Shown here piece after piece: positions 33,493-41,323 of a DNA stretch of 64,000 nt (positions are counted from its first letter, which is position 1; each line of letters opens with the position of its first letter). A program made the translations under genes and the position numbers. The stretch covers positions 62,001 through 126,000 of the forward strand of contig NZ_BOPB01000007.1 in assembly GCF_016863535.1 (NCBI RefSeq). The letters are read 5' to 3'. The notes below the pieces were generated by a model. That model saw only the letters and a program-made list of their open reading frames with translations. It was not told the origin of the DNA and did not search any database. Source of the DNA: Micromonospora lutea (GTDB lineage Bacteria; Actinomycetota; Actinomycetes; Mycobacteriales; Micromonosporaceae).

Positions 33493-34554
33493 GTGACGTC
33501 ACCGGTGGGTCTGCACCGCGTCGTGGAACCCGCGGGCGTGCTGCCGCAAGCTGCCTGGCGGCTGGACACACGTCCGGAGATCGCGCCGAACGAGGTGCGG
33601 ATCCGGGTGGAGCGGCTGAACCTGGACGCGGCGAGCTTCCGGCAGTTGTCCGAGAAACACGGCGGGGACGGTGACGCTGTCCGGGCCGAGGTGCTCGACA
33701 TCATCTCCACCCGGGGGAAGATGCAGAACCCGGTGACGGGATCGGGCGGCATGTTGATCGGCACGGTGGAGGAGGCCGGTCGACGGTCGCCGTTGGGGCT
33801 CAAGGCGGGCGAGCGGGTGGCGACCCTGGTGTCGTTGACGTTGACCCCGCTGGTGGTGACCGACGGGTTGGCCGGCTGGGACGGTCGTAGTGAGCAGGTG
33901 CCGTGCGAGGGGTGGGCGATTCTGTTCGCCCGGTCGGTCGCGGCGGTGCTGCCGGCGGATCTGGATCCGCAGTTGTCGCTGGCGGTGCTGGACGTGTGTG
34001 GTGCGCCGGCGTTGACGTCGCGGGTGGTGTCCCGGTATGTGGCTGAGCGGGCGGCCGAGGGGGATGCCCGACCGGTGACGGTGGCCGTGGTCGGCGGGGC
34101 GGGTAAGAGTGGTTCGTTGTCGCTGGCGGCGGCGCGGCGGGCGGGCGCGGGTCGTACGGTCGGCGTGGTGCCGGTGGTCGCGGAGCGTGACGCGCTGGTG
34201 GCGGCGGGGGTGGCCGATGTGGTGGCGTTGGCGGACGCCCGTGATCCGGTGGCGTTGTCGACGGCGGTGACGTCGGCCCTGGCGGTGCCGGCGGACGTGA
34301 CGGTGGTGTGTGTGGATGTGCCGGGCTGTGAGCACGGTGCGGTGTTGGCGACCGCGGACGGCGGCACGGTGATCTTTTTCTCGATGGCGACGAGCTTCGC
34401 GGCGGCGGCGCTGGGTGCGGAGGGTCTGGCTGCGGACGTGACGATGCTGGTCGGCAACGGGTACGTGCCGGGGCACGCGGAGTTGGCGTTGGGTCTGTTG
34501 CGGGGCGAGCCGGGGGTGCGTGGGCTGTTCGAGGCACGGCTGGCGGCAGACTGA
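33493..34554 (+). CDS. kdd: L-erythro-3,5-diaminohexanoate dehydrogenase
   Basis: A 353-residue NAD-dependent dehydrogenase of the lysine fermentation route, forming 3-keto-5-aminohexanoate. Family signatures are KMQNPVTGSGGML, GLKAGERVATLVSLTLTPL and a GGAGKSGSL nucleotide-binding turn. GTG 33493 with GGAGG 6-10 nt upstream was chosen; ATG 33445 would add 16 residues. It overlaps no gene; the amidohydrolase starts 5 nt after its stop. Identity is supported by the adjoining kam genes. Confidence 0.9.
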   Translation: MTSPVGLHRVVEPAGVLPQAAWRLDTRPEIAPNEVRIRVERLNLDAASFRQLSEKHGGDGDAVRAEVLDIISTRGKMQNPVTGSGGMLIGTVEEAGRRSPLGLKAGERVATLVSLTLTPLVVTDGLAGWDGRSEQVPCEGWAILFARSVAAVLPADLDPQLSLAVLDVCGAPALTSRVVSRYVAERAAEGDARPVTVAVVGGAGKSGSLSLAAARRAGAGRTVGVVPVVAERDALVAAGVADVVALADARDPVALSTAVTSALAVPADVTVVCVDVPGCEHGAVLATADGGTVIFFSMATSFAAAALGAEGLAADVTMLVGNGYVPGHAELALGLLRGEPGVRGLFEARLAAD

Positions 34555-34558
34555 GGCT

Positions 34559-36127
34559 ATGACGAACAACCCCTCGACGTTGTATCGCGCTGGTGTGTTG
34601 CACTGCCCGGCGGATCCGTCCGCGACGGCGTTGCTGGTGCGTGACGGGCGGATCGCCTGGTTGGGTTCGGATGCCGACGCCCCGTCTGCGGACCGGGTGG
34701 TGGATCTGGACGGCGCGTTGGTGACGCCGGCTTTCGTGGACGCGCATGTGCATGTCAGCGACACGGGTTTGGTGTTGTCCGGGCTGGATCTGTCCGGGGT
34801 GCGGTCGGCTGGCGAGTTGTTGGACGCGGTGTCGGCGTACGCGGCGGGTCTGCCGGCGGACGCGGTGGTGCTGGGGCACGGGTGGGACGAGTCGACGTGG
34901 TCGGTGGCGCAGCCGCCGTCGGCTGGGCAGTTGGGGCGGGCGGCCGGTGGTCGGCGGGTGTATCTGTCGCAGGCGTCGATCCATTCGGCGTTGGTGTCGT
35001 CGGCGTTGCTGGTGGCGTGTCCGGAGGCGGCAGGGGCGCCGGGGTACGACGAGTCGGGTTGGTTGCGTCGGGACGCTCATCATGTGGTGCGGGCGGTGGC
35101 GCGGGCGTCGGTGACGCGGGCGCAGCGGGTGGCGGCGCAGCGGGTGGCGTTGGGGTACGCGGCGTCGGTGGGGATCGCGGCGGTGCACGAGTGTGGTGGG
35201 CCGGAGATTTCCGATGAGGAGGACTTCACCGGTCTGTTGGCGATCTCTGGTGCGGGGGTGCCGGAGGTGTACGGGTACTGGGGTGAGTTGGGTGGGGCGG
35301 CTCGGGCTCGGGAGCTTGGTGCGGTCGGTGCTGGTGGTGATCTGTTCGCTGATGGTGCGTTGGGTTCGCGGACGGCGCATCTGTCGCAGCCGTACGTCGA
35401 TGGTGAGGGGTGTGGTCACGGTTATCTGACCGCGGATCAGGTTCGTGATCATTTGTTGGATTGTGCGGCGCATGGGTTGCAGGGTGGGTTCCATGCGATC
35501 GGTGACGCGGCGGTGTCGACGGTGTTGGAGGGTTTCGCGGCGGCGGCGCGGCGGGTGGGCACGGATCGGTTGCGGGCGGCGCGGCATCGGGTGGAGCACG
35601 CGGAGATCGTGGATCGGCGGTTGATCGCCGGGTTCGTGGAGTTCGGGGTGGTGGCGTCGATGCAGCCGGCGTTCGACCGGTTGTGGGGTGGCGCGGGCCG
35701 GATGTACGAGACGCGGTTGGGGTTGGCGCGGTCGTTGGCGTCGAATCCGATGGGTGCGATGCACGGGGTCGGGGTGGCGTTGGCGTTTGGTTCGGATTCG
35801 CCGGTGACGCCGTTGGATCCGTGGGGTTCGGTGCGGGCGGCGGTGGCGCATCACAATCCGGTGCAGCGGATGAGTGTGCGGGCGGCGTTCGCGGCGCACA
35901 CGCGGGGTGGGTGGCGGGCGGTGCATCTGGATCGCGAGGGGGTTCTCGCGTTGGGTGCGCCGGCGACGTTCGCGGTGTGGTCGACGCCGGCTGGGGTGGA
36001 GCGGGGGTTGCCGGTGTTGCAGGCCGAGGATCCGGAGGCGCGGGGTGCGGATGATCCGACGCCGTTGCCGGTGTGTCGGCGCACGGTGTTGCGCGGCGAG
36101 GTGATCTATGAGGAAGGGTCGGCGTGA
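34559..36127 (+). CDS. YtcJ-like amidohydrolase in the lysine operon
   Basis: A 522-residue metal-dependent hydrolase of the amidohydrolase superfamily (YtcJ subgroup). Metal-binding motifs are DAHVHVSDTG (HxH), FHAIGDAAVS, HRVEHAEIVD and FGSDSPVTPLDPW (catalytic Asp). The reaction is unknown; relatives hydrolyse amides, ureas or cyclic amidines. It is sandwiched between kdd (4-nt gap) and kamD (4-nt overlap), a place where clostridial clusters have other genes. It could hydrolyse an acyl or cyclic derivative of an intermediate. This is inference. Codons are strongly G-ending. Confidence 0.85.
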   Translation: MTNNPSTLYRAGVLHCPADPSATALLVRDGRIAWLGSDADAPSADRVVDLDGALVTPAFVDAHVHVSDTGLVLSGLDLSGVRSAGELLDAVSAYAAGLPADAVVLGHGWDESTWSVAQPPSAGQLGRAAGGRRVYLSQASIHSALVSSALLVACPEAAGAPGYDESGWLRRDAHHVVRAVARASVTRAQRVAAQRVALGYAASVGIAAVHECGGPEISDEEDFTGLLAISGAGVPEVYGYWGELGGAARARELGAVGAGGDLFADGALGSRTAHLSQPYVDGEGCGHGYLTADQVRDHLLDCAAHGLQGGFHAIGDAAVSTVLEGFAAAARRVGTDRLRAARHRVEHAEIVDRRLIAGFVEFGVVASMQPAFDRLWGGAGRMYETRLGLARSLASNPMGAMHGVGVALAFGSDSPVTPLDPWGSVRAAVAHHNPVQRMSVRAAFAAHTRGGWRAVHLDREGVLALGAPATFAVWSTPAGVERGLPVLQAEDPEARGADDPTPLPVCRRTVLRGEVIYEEGSA

Positions 36128-37746
36128 CTGGGAAGCTTGACCTGGATCCGGTGCTGGTGGCGCGGGCGCGGGAGTTGGCGCGGCGGGCCGGGCGTCCGGT
36201 GGTGGAGTTGGCGCGTAGCCACACGACGGTGTCGGTGGAGCGGGCGGTGCTGCGGCTGGCCGGGGTGACCGGGGCGGATCCGGACGGTATCCCGTGGGTG
36301 AACCGGCTGGTCGACGCGGTGGTCGCGGACGTGGGGTTGGGGCACGGGGTGGCGGTGCCGGTGTTCGACGCGCTGGCGCGGGAGCAGATCACGGACGTGA
36401 CGTTGCTGGCGCAGAAGGCGGCGGCGGGTTCGGTGCGGTTCGTGGTGCCGTCGGGGCGGGCGGGGACGGCGGCGCGGCGGGCGGCCCGTAAGGCGGTGGC
36501 TGCGGGGATCCGGCGGATGGATCGGCGGCGGGCGGAGCGGGACCGGCTGGTCAAGCGGTTCGGGGATCCGCCGCGGCGGCCGTGGATCTATTTGATCGTG
36601 GCGACGGGGGATATTTACGAGGACATTCCGCAGGCGCAGGCGGCGGCGCGGGCTGGGGCGGATGTGATCGCGGTGATTCGGTCGACGGGTCAGTCGTTGT
36701 TGGATTACGTGCCGGAGGGTGCGACGCGGGAGGGGTTCGCTGGTACGTACGCGACGCAGGAGAACTTCCGGTTGATGCGGGCGGCGTTGGATGTGTCGTC
36801 GAAGGAGTTGGGTCGGTATGTGCGGCTGACGAACTACGCGTCGGGGTTGTGCATGCCGGAGATGGCGACGTTGGCGGGTCTGGAGCGTCTGGACATGATG
36901 CTCAACGATTCGATGTACGGGATTTTGTTCCGGGACATCAATCCGGTGCGGACGTTTGTGGATCAGAGGTTCTCGCGGCAGGTGCACGCGCGGGCGGGGA
37001 TCATCATCAACACTGGTGAGGACAACTATCTGACCACTGCGGACGCGGTGGATGAGGCGCACACGGTGACGGTGTCGCAGTTGCTCAACGAGTATTTCGC
37101 GCATGAGGCGGGGTTGGCGGACTGGCAGTTGGGTCTGGGGCACGCTTTTGAGATCAACCCGGATGTGCCGGAGTCGTTGCGGTTGGAGTTGGCGCACGCG
37201 TTGTTGGCGCGGGAGTTGTTTCCGGATGCGCCGTTGAAGTGGATGCCGCCGACGAAGCACATGACCGGGGACGTGTTCCGGGGGAATCTGCTGGATGGTT
37301 TCTTCAATCTGGTGGGTGCGCTGACCGGGCAGGGGATTCTGCTGGTGGGGATGATGACGGAGGCGGTGGTGACGCCGTGGTTGTCGGATCGGGACATCGC
37401 TTTGCAGAACGTGCGGTACGTGTTGGGTGCGGCTGGTGGGTTGGCTGAGGATTTCCGTCCGGCGTCGGGTGGGTTCATTCAGCAGCGGGCGAACCGGGTG
37501 TTGGGTGAGGCGGTGGATCTGCTGGAGCGGATCGGGGATGAGTCGTTGTTGACGGCGATCGCCGAGGGCACGTTCGGGATCATGAAGCGGCCGGCTGATC
37601 GGGGTAAGGGTCTCGACGGGGTGGCGCGGCACGAGGCGGATTACTACAACCCGGCGTCGGAGATTCTGGAGCAGCCGGGGGAGCGTGGAGTGCGCGAGCG
37701 CAGCGAGGGGGTCCCGCAGTCGCGGTCCGAGGGGGTTCGGCCGTGA
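36124..37746 (+). CDS. kamD: Lysine 5,6-aminomutase alpha subunit
   Basis: A 540-residue large subunit (TIM barrel) of the PLP- and adenosylcobalamin-dependent mutase that turns beta-lysine into 3,5-diaminohexanoate. Conserved stretches include VIRSTGQSLLDYVPEG, TYATQENFRLMR, DMMLNDSMYGILFRDIN and MPPTKHMTGD. GTG 36124 overlaps the amidohydrolase stop. The last 24 residues (GERGVRERSEGV, then PQSRSEGV) are an odd repeat-like extension. It overlaps kamE by 4 nt. Codon use is extreme, with GCG, GTG, CGG and TTG dominant and GCC/GTC/CTC rare. Confidence 0.93.
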   Translation: MTGKLDLDPVLVARARELARRAGRPVVELARSHTTVSVERAVLRLAGVTGADPDGIPWVNRLVDAVVADVGLGHGVAVPVFDALAREQITDVTLLAQKAAAGSVRFVVPSGRAGTAARRAARKAVAAGIRRMDRRRAERDRLVKRFGDPPRRPWIYLIVATGDIYEDIPQAQAAARAGADVIAVIRSTGQSLLDYVPEGATREGFAGTYATQENFRLMRAALDVSSKELGRYVRLTNYASGLCMPEMATLAGLERLDMMLNDSMYGILFRDINPVRTFVDQRFSRQVHARAGIIINTGEDNYLTTADAVDEAHTVTVSQLLNEYFAHEAGLADWQLGLGHAFEINPDVPESLRLELAHALLARELFPDAPLKWMPPTKHMTGDVFRGNLLDGFFNLVGALTGQGILLVGMMTEAVVTPWLSDRDIALQNVRYVLGAAGGLAEDFRPASGGFIQQRANRVLGEAVDLLERIGDESLLTAIAEGTFGIMKRPADRGKGLDGVARHEADYYNPASEILEQPGERGVRERSEGVPQSRSEGVRP

Positions 37747-38498
37747 GCGGCGGCAGTGTCGTGCGGCCGTACGGGGACACCACTGGTGACGGCATGGTGC
37801 AGGTGTCGTTCACGTTGCCGGTGCCGCATGACAAGCGGGCCGAGGGTGCGGCGGTGCAGTTGGCGAACAAGATGGGTGTCGATCCGGCGTTGTTGGTGCA
37901 CGCGAAGCCGGTCGGTGACGGGTTCACCTTTTTCGTGGTGTACGGGCGGGTGAACCATCTGGTGGACCTGTCGGCGGTGCGGGTGGTGGAGCGGGATTTT
38001 CCGTTGCTCAGTGCCAAGGAGGTCAACGCGGTCGTCAAGCGGCGGTTGCGGCGGAAGTTGTCGGTGGTGGGGGCGTGTATCGGTACGGACGCGCACACGG
38101 TGGGCATCGACGCGATTCTCAATGTGAAGGGCATCGCGGGGGAGAAGGGCCTGGAGTATTACCGGGAGTTGTCGGTGACGAATCTGGGTGCGCAGGTGAG
38201 TGTGCCGGAGTTGGTGGAGGCGGCGCGGGTGGCGCGGGCTGATGCGGTGTTGGTGTCGCAGGTGGTGACGCAGCGGGACGCGCATCTGCACAACACGCGG
38301 GAGATGTCGGCGGCGTTCCGGGAGGCGATGCCGGCGGGGCGACGGCCGTTGTTGATCGTGGGTGGGCCGCGGTTCGACGAGTCGCAGGCCGCCGAGCTGG
38401 GGGTGGATCGGATCTTCGGGCGGGGGACGACTCCGGGTGAGGTGGCGTCCTACCTGGTGCACGCGTTGATCACGGGCAGGGAGGCGAAGGTGGCATGA
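37743..38498 (+). CDS. kamE: Lysine 5,6-aminomutase beta subunit
   Basis: A 251-residue B12-binding subunit. The base-off cobalamin motif DxHxxG is TDAHTVGIDAI with the cobalt ligand His118. The PLP-anchoring Lys129 follows exactly 11 residues later (ILNVKGIAGEKG), the same spacing as in clostridial KamE. The N-terminal part contributes to dimerisation. GTG 37743 overlaps kamD. The enzyme needs reactivation when cobalamin is damaged; the MutL-like protein downstream is the candidate. Confidence 0.94.
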   Translation: MSGGSVVRPYGDTTGDGMVQVSFTLPVPHDKRAEGAAVQLANKMGVDPALLVHAKPVGDGFTFFVVYGRVNHLVDLSAVRVVERDFPLLSAKEVNAVVKRRLRRKLSVVGACIGTDAHTVGIDAILNVKGIAGEKGLEYYRELSVTNLGAQVSVPELVEAARVARADAVLVSQVVTQRDAHLHNTREMSAAFREAMPAGRRPLLIVGGPRFDESQAAELGVDRIFGRGTTPGEVASYLVHALITGREAKVA

Positions 38499-38887
38499 CT
38501 GAGCGGCGGTTGGGTGTGACGGTGACGCATCGGCGGTATGTGCCGTACGCGCACGCGCACTACGCGGGCAATCTCGTCGACGGGGCGTACGCGTTGGGGC
38601 TGTTCGGGGATGTGGCCACCGAGGTGTGTATCCGTACCGACGGGGACGAGGGGTTGTTCGCGTCGTATTCGGATGTGCAGTTCAGGGCGCCGATGAAGGC
38701 TGGTGACGTGCTGGAGGTGGTGGCGACGGTGACCCGGGTGGGTTCCCGCAGCCGCACCATCGACTTTGAGGCGCGGGTGGTGTGCCGGGGTCGGCCGGAT
38801 CGGGGCGGGTCGGCGGCGGAGGTGTTGGCGGAGCCGTTGGTGGCGGTGACGGCGACGGGCACGGTGGTCGTGCCCGCTGCGGCGTGA
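38495..38887 (+). CDS. kal: 3-aminobutyryl-CoA ammonia-lyase
   Basis: A 130-residue hotdog-fold protein matching Kal, which deaminates L-3-aminobutyryl-CoA to crotonyl-CoA. Key stretches are HYAGNLVDGAYALGLFGDVA, IRTDGDEGLFASYSDVQF and PMKAGDVLEV. ATG 38495 overlaps kamE by 4 nt, and the stop overlaps the next gene by 4 nt. Its presence implies that 3-aminobutyryl-CoA is made, which normally needs Kce; no kce is seen in the window. Confidence 0.88.
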   Translation: MTERRLGVTVTHRRYVPYAHAHYAGNLVDGAYALGLFGDVATEVCIRTDGDEGLFASYSDVQFRAPMKAGDVLEVVATVTRVGSRSRTIDFEARVVCRGRPDRGGSAAEVLAEPLVAVTATGTVVVPAAA

Positions 38888-40215
38888 ACGTCGCGGTCTG
38901 CGCCGACGTCGGTTCGACGTACACGAAGGTCGCGGTGGTCGACCTCGACGGTGGTGGGTTGGTGTCGGCGGCGGCGGCGCCGACCACGGTGGGTTCGGAT
39001 GTGTTGTACGGGCTGGACGCGGCGGTGGGGGTGGCCTGTGCCGGGCTCGGGTCGACTGCGGTGCCGTGGTTCGTGTGTTCGTCGGCGGGGGGTGGGTTGC
39101 GGCTGGCGGTGATCGGCTACGAGCCGTTGGTGACGGCGCAGGCGGGGCGGCGGGTGGGCCTGTCGGCGGGGGCGGACGTGGTGCATGTGGCGGCGGGACG
39201 GCTGGGGCGGGCGGAGTTGACGGCGTTGCGGGCGGCCCGCCCGGACGTGGTGTTGCTGGTGGGTGGCACCGACGGCGGGGACGCGGAGACCCTGACGCAC
39301 AACGCGACGCGGTTGGCGCGGGCCCGCTGGCGGGTGCCGGTGGTGTTGGCGGGCAACGTGGACGTGCGTGACGACCTGCACGGGCTGTTGGCGGGGGCGG
39401 GTGTGCCGGTGACGGTGGCTGACAACGTGTTGCCGCGTATCGGGGTGCTGGCGCCGGGGTCGGCGCGGGCGGCGATCCGGCAGGTGTTCCTGCGGCACGT
39501 CATCGGTGGCAAGGGGTTGTCGCGGGGGGGCCGGTTCGCCCGGCTGGTGCGGGCGGCGACACCGGACGCGGTGCTGTCGGGGGTGGAGGTGCTCGCCGAG
39601 GTCGCCGGTGGTGACCTGGTGGTGGTCGATGTGGGTGGTGCCACCACGGACGTGTACTCGGTGCTCACTCCGGACGAGCGGGCCAGTGGGCCGGGCCGGG
39701 AGGTGGCCGGTGAGCTGTGGCGGGCTCGCACGGTGGAGGGGGACCTGGGTGTGCGGTGGAGCGCACCCGGGGTGGTGCGGGCGGCTGTCGAGGAACGTCT
39801 CGTCGCGGTGGGGGACGGTGACGGGTTGGCGGCGGACGCGGCGGTGCGGGCCGCCGATCCTGGGTTTCTGCCGGTCGATGCCGCCGGGCGGGCTGTTGAT
39901 GCGCGGTTCGCGGCGTTGGCGGCGACGGTGGCGTTGCGTCGGCATGCGCGTGGGGTGGGCACCGGTGAGCGGGCGGGTCGGGATCTGCGGGACGTGCGGC
40001 TGCTGGTCGGTTCCGGTGGGGTGCTGCGGTACGCCCCGGACAACGACGCGGCCGGGGTGTTGGATGCGGTGTTGACCGACCATGCCGGTGGGTGGGCGTT
40101 GCCGAGGGCGGCGCGGCCGGTGGTGGACACGGACTATGTGCTGGCTGCGGCCGGGTTGCTGGCCGAGGAGCATCGGGTGGCGGCGCGGGGGTTGCTGCGG
40201 CCGTTGCTGGGTTGA
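38884..40215 (+). CDS. MutL/KamBC-like aminomutase-reactivating ATPase
   Basis: A 443-residue ASKHA-fold protein of the MutL (glutamate mutase-associated) family. It has the phosphate-1 region CADVGSTYTKVAVVDLDGGG at the start, a second VVDVGGATTDVYSVL near residue 250 and LLVGGTDGGDAE between. It would use ATP to exchange inactive cobalamin in KamDE. GTG 38884 is fixed by the 4-nt overlap with kal. It closes the operon. Function is family-level inference. Confidence 0.85.
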   Translation: MNVAVCADVGSTYTKVAVVDLDGGGLVSAAAAPTTVGSDVLYGLDAAVGVACAGLGSTAVPWFVCSSAGGGLRLAVIGYEPLVTAQAGRRVGLSAGADVVHVAAGRLGRAELTALRAARPDVVLLVGGTDGGDAETLTHNATRLARARWRVPVVLAGNVDVRDDLHGLLAGAGVPVTVADNVLPRIGVLAPGSARAAIRQVFLRHVIGGKGLSRGGRFARLVRAATPDAVLSGVEVLAEVAGGDLVVVDVGGATTDVYSVLTPDERASGPGREVAGELWRARTVEGDLGVRWSAPGVVRAAVEERLVAVGDGDGLAADAAVRAADPGFLPVDAAGRAVDARFAALAATVALRRHARGVGTGERAGRDLRDVRLLVGSGGVLRYAPDNDAAGVLDAVLTDHAGGWALPRAARPVVDTDYVLAAAGLLAEEHRVAARGLLRPLLG

Positions 40216-40666
40216 GCAGGGTGGATGGTTGCTGGTGTGTGTGGTCGGCTGGGGCGCGTCGTCGGAGCGTCGGCGGCCCGACACGCCGGGGCGGGGCGAC
40301 GACTCGTCGGGGGTGGGTTGACAAGCACGGGGGTGCGCCACGTACCGTCTTTGAGTCCTACCACGGGAAGCGGCTGTTGTTCGCTTCGTCCCTTCGTCCG
40401 CTGGCCGAGCGACACGGTGCACGTTCAGTCGCGGCGGCCAGGTCCAGCGGGCGGGGGTCGGCGGGGCGGCGCGAACCGGCCGCGATTACCGGTGTACGGG
40501 CAGGGTGGGGTGCACGGCCAGTAGACAACGGCCAGGCGAGGACAGCCAGTCATCGTCCGGTCGGTCCGAAGGTCGGCGTGTCCTATTCCGCCGCACCGGC
40601 CGGGAGGGGCCTGGGAGCATCGGGGCGCGGCGTATGCCGCGCCCCGACTTCGTGGGGCCGGTGGTG
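40216..40666 (+). other. Gene-free interval with a candidate promoter; possible non-coding transcript
   Basis: No ORF with credible codon use is seen. TTGACA at 40318-40323 and TACCGT at 40343-40348 (19-nt spacer) look like a housekeeping promoter pointing right. A perfect hairpin at 40621-40646 would end a transcript of about 270-290 nt. No known RNA family could be recognised by eye. Confidence 0.3.
40621..40646. terminator. Hairpin terminator at the end of the XRE gene
   Basis: A perfect 11-bp stem CGGGGCGCGGC (40621-40631) / GCCGCGCCCCG (40636-40646) with loop GTAT, 21 nt beyond the stop of the minus-strand XRE-cupin gene and at the end of the possible plus-strand transcript. Confidence 0.8.
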
Positions 40667-41251
40667 TCAGGCGCCGCTGGTGGGGCGGGCTCGTACGTGG
40701 AGGCGTTCGCCCTGCGGGCCGAACAGGTTGAGCACTTCGGTGGGTGTGGGGCCGGGGTTGGTGACGCAGTGCGGCACCCGGGTGTCGAACTCGGCGACCT
40801 CGCCGGGGGCGAGAAGCAGGTCGTGTTCGCCGAGGCGCAGCCGCAGCTGGCCGGAGAGCACGTACAGCCACTCGTAGCCCTCGTGGGACTTCGGTTGCGG
40901 GTCGGCGGGGGTGTGTGGGGGCAGGATCTGTTTGAACGCCTGCAGGCCACCGGGGCGCCGGGTCAGCGGCAGGAATGTCATGCCGTGCCGGACGATGGGT
41001 CGGGGGCGTACCCGGGGGTCGCCGACGGCGGGCGCGCCGACCAGTTCGTCCAGGGGCACCTGGTGGGCGCGGGCCAGGGGCAGCAGGAGTTCCAGGGTGG
41101 GGCGGCGCTGTCCGGATTCGAGCCGGGACAGGGTGCTCACCGAGATGCCGGTGGTGTCGGCGAGTTCGTTCAGGGTGGTGCCGCGTTGTTTGCGTAGTGT
41201 GCGCAGTCGGGGTCCGACCGCTGCCAGCACCGCCGCCTCCTCATTTGCCAT
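40667..41251 (-). CDS. XRE-family regulator with C-terminal cupin domain
   Basis: A 194-residue protein. The helix-turn-helix is near residues 15-70 (TTLNELADTTGISVSTLSRL, then ESGQRRPTLELL). The cupin sensor domain is in the second half (HEGYEWLYVLSGQLRLRLGE, later GEVAEFDTRVPHCVTN). ATG 41251 is used. It is divergent from the fused oxidoreductase-methyltransferase, with about 70 nt between starts, so it probably controls that gene in response to a small ligand. Confidence 0.9.
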   Translation of the reverse strand: MANEEAAVLAAVGPRLRTLRKQRGTTLNELADTTGISVSTLSRLESGQRRPTLELLLPLARAHQVPLDELVGAPAVGDPRVRPRPIVRHGMTFLPLTRRPGGLQAFKQILPPHTPADPQPKSHEGYEWLYVLSGQLRLRLGEHDLLLAPGEVAEFDTRVPHCVTNPGPTPTEVLNLFGPQGERLHVRARPTSGA

Positions 41252-41323
41252 AACAGCAAGATTACTTGTCAGCCTGGCGATGGTGGTTGCACGGTGGGAA
41301 GCATCACCGACGAGGGGACGGAC

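Noticed and set aside
33800..37632. Minus-strand ORFs of 442-708 codons opposite the amidohydrolase and kamD
   Set aside because: Translations are Arg/His/Pro-rich low complexity caused by the G-skew of the block.
40092..40877. 261-codon plus-strand ORF running from the MutL-like gene into the XRE gene
   Set aside because: Overlaps two genes in other frames and crosses the terminator; composition unlike protein.
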